Program-made: the position numbers and the translations under genes
The notes under the pieces: model-generated
What the model was told of the DNA's origin: nothing
The model's database searches: none
Seen by the model: only the letters and a program-made list of their open reading frames with translations
Shown: positions 1 through 4,955 of the stretch, piece by piece
Position numbering within the stretch: position 1 is the stretch's first letter
Layout of the letters: every line of letters begins with the position of its first letter
Assembly (NCBI GenBank): GCA_015231815.1
Contig: JADGAW010000155.1
Span: 1 to 5,601, forward strand
Length of the DNA stretch: 5,601 nt
Source: Nitrospinota bacterium
GTDB lineage: Bacteria > Nitrospinota_A > JADGAW01
Reading direction: 5' to 3'

Positions 1-201
1 TATATATTTTAAAGTATATTTAAAGAAATTTCATCATTTTTTTTGTACTTCTATAGCTCAAGTAAATAAAAGGAGGATGAGGTATCAGTGCTTTTTATCT
101 GAGCAAGACAACAAAATCCTCAAGCTTCAGCTAAAAACTCCTTCCATCAATGAGATTTTGTATTAATTTCGTGTGACAGGTTAATCTGTCAGAGGAGGGT
201 T
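1..201. other. Non-coding region downstream of the operon, with inverted repeats
   Basis: No convincing gene is seen. TGACAG (174-179) and CTGTCA (186-191) form a six-base-pair hairpin ten bases after the last stop codon. ACAAAATC-C-TCA (111-122) and TGAGATTTTGT (151-161) form a longer eleven-base-pair stem with one bulge and a loop of about 28 bases. Neither is followed by a T run in the minus direction, so a terminator is possible but unproven. Bases 1-50 are extremely AT-rich. Confidence 0.4.
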
Positions 202-684
202 TTACCTTAAATTAGAGTCGGAAAGTCTTTTCGAGACAATAATGCCAAACTGTCGTAATATCTTTACCTGAATTTCCAGTTCCAATTCTTCCATTCTGGC
301 ATCTATTTCGATAATAAAACAGTCATTTTCCGCAGAAGCAGTAGCGGTTCTTTTCTCATGTAATAAAATTGCCATTTCCCCAAAACAACCACCTGCTTTA
401 ATCGTGGCAAGATGTCGTTTTGTATGGGATAAATCAACCTTGGTTATTCTCACGCTCCCCTTTAATACAACATAGAATATATAATCCTCAACATTTTCCT
501 TTGTTATTATTTCACCCGCCTCGTATTTTCTTATGGAGCAATATTTAAAGAGCTTATCAATTTCCGTGTCATCAAATGGTTGAAAAAACTCAATTTGTTT
601 CATTAACTTTTTATATGCCTCATGCTGCTCTTTTTCCTTGGATTGAACTTGATTCGTCTCTTCCTGTGGTTGTTCTTCTGGCAT
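202..684 (-). CDS. Stand-alone cyclic-nucleotide-binding domain protein
   Basis: The protein has 160 residues. Residues 1-25 are a Glu/Gln-rich hydrophilic leader. Residues 28-155 form one CAP_ED fold: FFQPFDDTEIDKLF opens the domain, YEAGEII and the YVVLKGSVRI beta strand follow, and the phosphate-binding cassette is FGEMAILLHEKRTATASA (101-118). Glu103 and Arg112, the residues that hold the cyclic phosphate and ribose in CRP and PKA, are both present, and RTAT is the form common in binding-competent domains. The protein ends right after the domain, so it lacks the CRP-type DNA-binding domain and is not a transcription factor by itself. It follows the MshEN/cNMP gene by 59 bp on the same strand, giving a pair of cNMP sensors. 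ATG 684 has GAGG five bases upstream, partly within a small hairpin. It is the last gene of the visible operon. Confidence 0.92.
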   Translation of the reverse strand: MPEEQPQEETNQVQSKEKEQHEAYKKLMKQIEFFQPFDDTEIDKLFKYCSIRKYEAGEIITKENVEDYIFYVVLKGSVRITKVDLSHTKRHLATIKAGGCFGEMAILLHEKRTATASAENDCFIIEIDARMEELELEIQVKILRQFGIIVSKRLSDSNLR

Positions 685-686
685 TG

Positions 687-700
687 TAACCTCGTGGTTA
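687..700 (-). promoter_or_regulatory. Small hairpin overlapping the ribosome binding site of the 160-aa cNMP gene
   Basis: The minus strand reads TAACC-ACGA-GGTTA, a perfect five-base-pair stem with a four-base loop ending three bases before ATG 684. The Shine-Dalgarno GAGG lies half in the loop and half in the stem, so the structure could lower translation initiation. It is short and may be a chance occurrence. Confidence 0.4.
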
Positions 701-743
701 TAATAAAAAAATAGTATTCCTCGTAACTTTTCCGAATTTTACT

Positions 744-1619
744 TTAACAACTTTGCATATCAAAAAATCCGTCAATTCCTGAATCTTGATCGGCACTCTT
801 TTGTTGTCCATAGGCCTCTTTTTTATTTGCTGAGCTTAACTTAAAAAGCAGTCGTCTTGAAATACATAATAAAATCGATTGAGAAGACATGGGAAACTTT
901 CGTAAGAATTCCAGAAACTCACTCTTTTCAAATTGAAGAAGTTCCACTTCCCCTTGAGCAATAATATTGGCGTTTCTTTTTACATTTCCAAAGATTGCTG
1001 CTTCTCCAAAGATATCTTTGGGACCAATGGTTGTAATATAGATACCCTCTCCACCAGCGGGGTTGTCGGTGGTAACTTTAAGAGCTCCTTTAGCCACTGC
1101 ATAAAAAGAATCTGATTCTTCCCCCTGTTTAATAATTATTTGATTTGATGGTGCTTTTATTCTTTCCGGTATATAGGCAAGGTAGTCAATAACTGGTGGG
1201 GTAAGAGAGTCAAATACTTTTACCTTCTTCAAGATTGCTCGAATATCATCATATTCATGGATGAACTGTTCAAATTCTTCTAACTCTTGTTGGAGTACCT
1301 CTTCAGTTATAACAGCATTTTTGACAAGGATCGAGCCAATTTGTGGTCTTAATGACAAAACTTTCTTATTTATTGCTTCAACCTGTTCATGAGTTAAATG
1401 ATTATTTGCCATCGCCACATCAAGAAAGCCTTCTTCGGTGCCTTCCTGTTCACTGAGAATCATAAATACATCATCTTTTGTGAGGAATCCTTCTGTAACG
1501 AGCAAATCTTCAAGGTGAGGAATATGTTTTTTTTGCTCAATTAATGCTTCATGAACTTTTTCCTGTGATGCAGCTCCTTTATTAATGAGGTATTGACCAA
1601 ACAAGATTCTTTTTCCCAT
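744..1619 (-). CDS. MshEN-like plus cyclic-nucleotide-binding domain sensor protein
   Basis: The protein has 291 residues and appears soluble. Residues 6-29 and 35-58 each fit the 24-residue MshEN/GspE-N motif (RLG-x2-hh-x2-G-hh-x4-L-x3-L-x2-Q, where h is hydrophobic) and are separated by exactly five residues, the spacing known for c-di-GMP-binding MshEN domains. Degenerate copies follow at about 64-88 and 93-116, so the N-terminus looks like two tandem modules. The motif-leading Arg is replaced (Leu6, His35), so c-di-GMP binding is uncertain. Residues 130-260 are a cNMP-binding (CAP_ED) domain with its phosphate-binding cassette FGEAAIFGNVKRNA (204-217), keeping Glu206 and Arg215. There is no helix-turn-helix, kinase or ATPase domain, so it probably signals through protein contacts. 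ATG 1619 has an excellent GGAGGAGG site. It sits 25 bp after the permease gene, clearly in the same operon. The final Gly/Asp-rich tail (271-291) is unassigned. Confidence 0.93.
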   Translation of the reverse strand: MGKRILFGQYLINKGAASQEKVHEALIEQKKHIPHLEDLLVTEGFLTKDDVFMILSEQEGTEEGFLDVAMANNHLTHEQVEAINKKVLSLRPQIGSILVKNAVITEEVLQQELEEFEQFIHEYDDIRAILKKVKVFDSLTPPVIDYLAYIPERIKAPSNQIIIKQGEESDSFYAVAKGALKVTTDNPAGGEGIYITTIGPKDIFGEAAIFGNVKRNANIIAQGEVELLQFEKSEFLEFLRKFPMSSQSILLCISRRLLFKLSSANKKEAYGQQKSADQDSGIDGFFDMQSC

Positions 1620-1644
1620 ATCCTCCTCCGTATCGAAAAAATGT

Positions 1645-2523
1645 TTATGATACTAGTCGTATGATTGAACCAATCACCGTTGTTGCACCTATTGAAATCA
1701 GAAAGTAGAGTGCTGTTCCTTTGGCTCCCAGCCATTTTACTATAATAGTGAAGGAAATAATATTTACAATGGGAGAGGCGGTCATAAAGGAGACTGCAGG
1801 ACCAACTCCCATTCCTTTTGCAAGAAGTGCCTTAAGTAAGGGAAGTTCAGAACCAGCACAAAAATAAAAAGGAAAACCAATCAGAGATGCTGTTAAAGGA
1901 GACCAAAGGGAATCGTTGCCGAGAATGCTTTTTACCAGATGAACATCAACGGAGATTGAAGCAAAGGTTGCCAAAATAAGACTTGCCATTATCCAGGGAA
2001 AAAAGTCCTTGAAATTTTCCTGAAAATCATCTGAAACCCTGACCCAAAAGCTTATTTCCTCATCTTTTTTTTCACAGCCACAGTTACTGCAGGAATCAGT
2101 CTCGGCAATCATTTCATCCTTAATGAGGTAAGAGGCAAGAAGTCCCGTCAGAATACCAAAAAAAACTGCTGCCACAAACCGTAGCAGGGTAATATAAGCA
2201 TCAAGGAAGAAGAGAGTGATAAAGAGGACGGTAATACTACAAGCTGCTCCAGAGGAAAGAAAACAAATAACATGTTTTATATCTCCTCCTTTTTTTCTTA
2301 AGGCAATTGCCAGAGGAATTAAACCGCAGGTACATAGCGGAGTTAATGTTCCTATAAAAGCGGCGGTAAAAAGGGTTGAAGTTTTATCCCCTTTAAGCCA
2401 TTTTTCCACGGTAGTGTCGGGGACATAATAGTTAATAAGTGAAGCAATAAAAAGAGCAGTAATAAAGAAGGGTAGAATATCAAGGGAATAATCAACAAAG
2501 ATGGTCAACGCCTCGTTTGCCAT
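1645..2523 (-). CDS. DUF318/ArsP-type permease with Cys-rich cytoplasmic loop
   Basis: A 292-aa polytopic membrane protein of the permease family PF03773 (ArsP and SO_0444-like transporters). Two inverted halves are visible. The first carries the family motif TPLCTCGLIPLAIALRKKG (residues 61-79), with Cys64 and Cys66 in the position of the usual CSCG. The second carries CAGSELPLLKALLAKG (222-237) followed by the SPIVN block. About eight membrane helices can be placed: 8-30, 50-74, 85-106, 109-134, 173-193, 206-228, 240-264 and 269-290. The central loop contains CSNCGC (145-150), a likely soft-metal ligand cluster. Family members export trivalent organoarsenicals or are implicated in copper or zinc efflux; the substrate here is unknown, and an iron or trace-metal role linked to magnetosomes is only inference. 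ATG 2523 has no clear Shine-Dalgarno. It follows a 276-bp gap and is 25 bp upstream of the next gene. Confidence 0.92.
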   Translation of the reverse strand: MANEALTIFVDYSLDILPFFITALFIASLINYYVPDTTVEKWLKGDKTSTLFTAAFIGTLTPLCTCGLIPLAIALRKKGGDIKHVICFLSSGAACSITVLFITLFFLDAYITLLRFVAAVFFGILTGLLASYLIKDEMIAETDSCSNCGCEKKDEEISFWVRVSDDFQENFKDFFPWIMASLILATFASISVDVHLVKSILGNDSLWSPLTASLIGFPFYFCAGSELPLLKALLAKGMGVGPAVSFMTASPIVNIISFTIIVKWLGAKGTALYFLISIGATTVIGSIIRLVS

Positions 2524-2620
2524 AATAGATGGGTTAAATTACCACAAAGACTCTAAGTCACAATGAAGGGTGATGGGGTGTTGCTTTTTTCTTGCTCTAT
2601 TCTTGCGTTACTTTTTTATA

Positions 2621-2716
2621 AGTAAACATTAAGATAATTGAGGAGTAAAAAGTAAACAGTTGTTGGTTTTAATACCTTTATTTTTTACCAATTTGCTCTT
2701 CTCAGAGTTTGTTTAC
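2621..2716. repeat. Three copies of GTAAACA in the permease upstream region
   Basis: AGTAAACA occurs at 2621-2628 and 2651-2658, exactly 30 bp apart and each preceded by an AT-rich stretch. The reverse complement TGTTTAC lies at 2710-2716. All are in the 276-bp gap before the permease gene. Thirty bases is close to three helical turns, as expected of repeated regulator sites, but AT-rich DNA produces short repeats easily. Confidence 0.4.
2628..2656 (-). promoter_or_regulatory. Possible sigma-70-like promoter for the permease-sensor genes
   Basis: TTTACT (complement of 2651-2656) and CTTAAT (complement of 2628-2633) are separated by 17 bases; each matches the consensus at four of six positions. 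It would give a leader of about 100 bases before ATG 2523. The gap is much longer than other spacers in the cluster, which favours a promoter here, but in AT-rich DNA such matches are common. Confidence 0.25.
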
Positions 2717-2742
2717 AAAAAAAATGTTGGTACTGATAAAGC

Positions 2743-2766
2743 TGGGTGAATATATTATATTTCCCA
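2743..2766 (-). other. Stem-loop downstream of the vWA gene
   Basis: In the mRNA sense TGGG-A-AATAT-AAT-ATATT-CA-CCCA gives a four-base-pair GC-containing stem, a small internal loop and a five-base-pair AT stem. It starts about 34 bases after the vWA stop codon. A T8 run follows about 18 bases later. It may terminate part of the transcription from the upstream genes, which would separate the mamB-vWA block from the permease-sensor block. Confidence 0.35.
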
Positions 2767-2799
2767 TCCCACTTTTTTGTGCCTTAGTCTCTTAGCAGT

Positions 2800-4158
2800 T
2801 TAAACATCCCTTGGAAGGCAATATTTACAAAAACCGGAAGCTCCAGAGGACATTCTAAATAACCCTCGTAACTGGTGATAGCGTTCTGCATTATTGACGA
2901 GAAAGGTACCTGGTTCTCCATGTTTTGGACAAATACAGGCAATACTTTCCATTTGTTTGAACCCTCGTGAGTCTTCTTTACCAAAAAATGCGGACATCAG
3001 TACTGAAGTTTCATCATTGGCAAAAGGGTTTGTGATTGTTGTTTTGTTGGGGTAGTTATGAGAACCATCAGAATAAATCAAACAGCGTATGTTGGGTACA
3101 TTTACCGAATCACCTTCTGGGGTGAGGCAAACATCTTCAACAGCACGAATATTTGAAGGACCGCCAAAGGGGGTCATGTCGCCCTTAAGGCAGGATTCTT
3201 TGAGCTCATGAGCCAGTCTGAGTCCATCTGTGACGTTGGTGAAGTTCTTTGTGTTTTGTTTACCAAGAAGGGTCTCTTTTATAAGGTTACCAGGAACATA
3301 TTCCTGATGGGCTTTCATTGCGTTGGAAATATATTCTGCAAGATTTCTTGCTGAAGAGAATTCTTTCTCGATTTCCATGACACTTTTAATAAAGCTATTA
3401 CCTTGTGGGTCTTTAAAAACATCGGCTTTTTTGTTAAAGCCGCAAAGAGCAATATAGGCTCTTTCTTTTCCAAACTCGGACATATACTCAACCAAATCCC
3501 AAATACCTCTGGCAACACTTCCTGCTACAAGGGTTAATTTAGGAATTCGTTGTCCTTCAATTGCATAATCCTCCATAGAGCCAGATGTATCACAAACAAG
3601 AATTCCAAGTCCTACTTCAATTCGTTCTTTTTTCACAGGGCTTATCTTTGGTGCTTTTATCGTTGGTGTTTTAACTTCTTCCTTAACCTCTTCAATTACC
3701 TCATCTTTTATTTCTTCTCTATCCTCTTGAATCGTTTCTTCGAGAGATTCATTTTTATCTTCTTCAACTTCTTCTTCTACGGCAGAGGTAATAGCTTCAT
3801 CAACTTCTTTTTCTTTTTCACCCAGGCCTTCATCCTTATTTTCTTCCTTTTGAGCCTTTTCTTCCTCATTATCGGTTTTTTCTTCAGCAACGACTTCAAC
3901 AGTTTCTGCAACATTTTTTGCCTCTTCAACAACTGCAGCAGCAACTGCTATTTCTTTTTCAGATTCTGCTTCTTCCTCAAAGATTTCTTCTTCCTGAGGA
4001 GGTGTTATTCTTACTCTCTGGAGAAGTGTCATAGAATCGGCACATAAATCTGAATTACAAAAAGAACCTACTTGGGCAGCTTCTGATTCACTATATCTTT
4101 TTCCACAATCAGAGCAGATAAACTCAAATTCTTCGCTGAAGGCATTGTTTAAAGTCAT
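2800..4158 (-). CDS. vWA-domain protein with terminal zinc-ribbon-like knuckles and Glu/Lys-rich linker
   Basis: The protein has 452 residues and no signal peptide, so it is probably cytoplasmic. Residues 11-40 hold a zinc-ribbon-like pattern with cysteines at 15, 18, 34 and 39. Residues 55-165 are an acidic, Glu/Lys-rich low-complexity stretch, likely an extended or coiled linker. Residues 180-400 form a von Willebrand factor A domain with an apparently complete metal-ion-dependent adhesion site: DTSGS at 190-194, Thr307 in FTNVTDGL and Asp364 in IYSDGS. The C-terminus carries a second knuckle, C-P-K-H at 410-413 and C-K-Y-C at 444-447. Known vWA domains bind protein partners through a divalent metal, so a scaffold or assembly role is likely; the partner is unknown. 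No MoxR-type AAA ATPase, the usual companion of cytoplasmic vWA proteins, is visible. The ribosome binding site before ATG 4158 is weak (AAGAA). A gap of 94 bp separates it from the 59-aa gene. Confidence 0.92.
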   Translation of the reverse strand: MTLNNAFSEEFEFICSDCGKRYSESEAAQVGSFCNSDLCADSMTLLQRVRITPPQEEEIFEEEAESEKEIAVAAAVVEEAKNVAETVEVVAEEKTDNEEEKAQKEENKDEGLGEKEKEVDEAITSAVEEEVEEDKNESLEETIQEDREEIKDEVIEEVKEEVKTPTIKAPKISPVKKERIEVGLGILVCDTSGSMEDYAIEGQRIPKLTLVAGSVARGIWDLVEYMSEFGKERAYIALCGFNKKADVFKDPQGNSFIKSVMEIEKEFSSARNLAEYISNAMKAHQEYVPGNLIKETLLGKQNTKNFTNVTDGLRLAHELKESCLKGDMTPFGGPSNIRAVEDVCLTPEGDSVNVPNIRCLIYSDGSHNYPNKTTITNPFANDETSVLMSAFFGKEDSRGFKQMESIACICPKHGEPGTFLVNNAERYHQLRGLFRMSSGASGFCKYCLPRDV

Positions 4159-4211
4159 TTCTTGTCGGTTAGAAAGGTTTTAGGTTTGAGAAGTAAAAAA
4201 GCGTAGAGGGA

Positions 4212-4241
4212 GAAGGTTGAAAGAAGTAACAATTAACCTTC
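4212..4241 (-). other. Stem-loop between the 59-aa gene and the vWA gene
   Basis: GAAGGTT (4212-4218) and AACCTTC (4235-4241) are perfect seven-base inverted arms around a 16-base loop, beginning about 11 bases after the 59-aa stop codon in the transcript. A TTTTTT run lies about ten bases after the second arm in the mRNA direction, too far for a standard intrinsic terminator but compatible with weak termination or pausing. Confidence 0.42.
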
Positions 4242-4252
4242 AATTGGTTTTT

Positions 4253-4432
4253 TTATGCTTCTTCTACTTCTTCTTTACCTTGAAAAGATGATTTTATTGA
4301 TTCGACAGCATCCTTGAATTTATCTTCAACACCCTTTACCAATTCAGGATTTGTTTTGTTAAGAAGTTCCATACCAATTGCTCCTACTACAACCCCTGCT
4401 AAAAGACCAGTAATTGAATTTGTTGTAAACAT
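4253..4432 (-). CDS. 59-aa single-span membrane miniprotein with charged helix and acidic tail
   Basis: This is a short gene that a length cutoff would miss. It starts at ATG 4432, preceded by GAGAGG at six bases, and stops at TAA 4253. Residues 1-6 are short and polar. Residues 7-24 (ITGLLAGVVVGAIGMELL) form one hydrophobic Gly/Val-rich helix. Residues 25-50 are a strongly charged, probably amphipathic helix (NPELVKGVEDKFKDAVESIK), and the end is acidic (GKEEVEEA). A Gly-containing hydrophobic N-terminus followed by an acidic C-terminus is the layout of mineral-interacting magnetosome proteins such as Mms6, and small Mad proteins of Desulfobacterota are also of this size; I cannot assign a family by eye. 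Its position between the Gly/Ala-rich gene and the vWA gene, with its own ribosome binding site, supports it being real. Confidence 0.78.
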   Translation of the reverse strand: MFTTNSITGLLAGVVVGAIGMELLNKTNPELVKGVEDKFKDAVESIKSSFQGKEEVEEA

Positions 4433-4474
4433 TGATTTCCTCTCAATAAAAGATAATGTTGTTATAGATTTATA

Positions 4475-4507
4475 CCGTTAAATGGCTCGTTTAAAACCTT
4501 TAAACGG
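4475..4507 (-). other. Perfect inverted repeat between the 116-aa and 59-aa genes, with an alternative partner arm
   Basis: CGTTTAAA (4488-4495), a three-base loop and TTTAAACG (4499-4506) form a perfect eight-base-pair stem. A near copy, CCGTTAAA at 4475-4482, could pair instead with TTTAAACGG (4499-4507), so two mutually exclusive folds are possible. No T run follows in the transcript. A role as a processing or stability element, or as a palindromic protein site, is equally possible. Confidence 0.5.
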
Positions 4508-4533
4508 ATAGATATTTAGATTGTTGGTTACGG

Positions 4534-4884
4534 TTACTTTTTTGCCATAACGCTTTTAAAAACCTTATAGCCAGTATAGCCAATGAGTCCGCCAAGAATA
4601 GGACCTGCTGCAATGGCAGACATTGTTCCAATTGCTGCTGCTTCAGCGCAAGCCACAGCATGTGCGGTAATTGAAATTCCTGTTGCATAACCAGCGATAC
4701 CACTTGCTCCAGCTCCTGCTACGCCCATCGCAGCTCCAGAAGTAGCAACTCCACCACCAATAATTCCTGCAGTTGTAGCAAGAGCTGGTGCTGCTATATC
4801 TGAACTCTCTTCATGATGAGTTGATTGTTGAGCCGTAACATTTTTTACTTCCTTAGTTTCTTCAGTGTTTTCCTCTTCAGACAT
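4534..4884 (-). CDS. Gly/Ala-rich zipper membrane protein, 116 aa, candidate magnetosome membrane protein
   Basis: I do not recognise a named family. Residues 1-30 are hydrophilic and acidic with a His pair (THHEESSD). Residues 32-106 are almost entirely Ala, Gly, Ile, Val, Ser and Thr with many GxxxG/AxxxG-type spacings (GIIGGGVATSGAAMGVAGAG), enough for two tightly packed membrane helices, roughly 36-66 and 74-106. The protein ends in a basic tail, VFKSVMAKK. The start chosen is ATG 4884. An in-frame ATG at 4896 exists, but its codons are themselves the Shine-Dalgarno GGAGGT, which sits five bases before 4884. It lies 71 bp after mamB. Gly-rich hydrophobic segments are typical of small magnetosome membrane proteins such as MamD, MamG and Mms6, but this is a similarity of composition, not demonstrated homology. 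A phage or colicin-like membrane peptide is a less likely alternative. Confidence 0.85.
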   Translation of the reverse strand: MSEEENTEETKEVKNVTAQQSTHHEESSDIAAPALATTAGIIGGGVATSGAAMGVAGAGASGIAGYATGISITAHAVACAEAAAIGTMSAIAAGPILGGLIGYTGYKVFKSVMAKK

Positions 4885-4888
4885 TGTT

Positions 4889-4894
4889 ACCTCC
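4889..4894 (-). promoter_or_regulatory. Strong ribosome binding site that fixes the start of the 116-aa gene
   Basis: The minus strand reads GGAGGTAACAATG. The GGAGG core is five bases from ATG 4884. The longer reading from ATG 4896 would place this site inside the coding sequence (Met-Glu-Val-Thr-Met), so the shorter start is preferred. Confidence 0.85.
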
Positions 4895-4927
4895 AAAAAA
4901 TAAAATTATTTATTTAGTTAAAATTAT

Positions 4928-4948
4928 AAGGATTGAACATCAAACCTT
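4928..4948 (-). other. Stem-loop just downstream of mamB
   Basis: In the mRNA sense AAGG-T-TTGA-TGT-TCAA-T-CCTT folds into two four-base-pair stems around one T-T mismatch, with a three-base loop. It begins eight bases after the mamB stop codon and is followed by an AT-rich stretch without a clean T run. It could be a leaky terminator or an mRNA 3'-end stabiliser; it is not a clear intrinsic terminator. Confidence 0.45.
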
Positions 4949-4955
4949 TATTTCA

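Noticed and set aside
77..166. Plus-strand 29-codon frame beginning right after AGGAGG
   Set aside because: The AGGAGG at 71-76 abuts the ATG with no spacing, there is no recognisable protein feature, and it overlaps inverted repeats. Too weak to call.
202..684. The 160-aa protein as a CRP/FNR transcription factor
   Set aside because: The protein ends after the cNMP domain; the helix-turn-helix of about 70 residues is absent, and the downstream 200 bases do not encode one in any frame I could see.
1541..1735. Minus-strand 64-codon frame across the permease/sensor junction
   Set aside because: It overlaps the ends of two strongly supported genes in another frame and has no ribosome binding site or protein character.
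2216..2428. Plus-strand 70-codon frame inside the permease gene
   Set aside because: Antisense shadow of a conserved membrane protein region, with no independent support.
3550..4047. Plus-strand 165-codon open frame, very rich in Phe, Asn and Ser
   Set aside because: It is the antisense of the Glu/Lys-rich linker and start of the vWA domain; GAA/AAA-rich codons give TTC/TTT on the other strand. No ribosome binding site or family resemblance.
4885..4896. Four-codon N-terminal extension of the 116-aa protein (start at 4896)
   Set aside because: The extra codons consist of the Shine-Dalgarno GGAGGT for the ATG at 4884.
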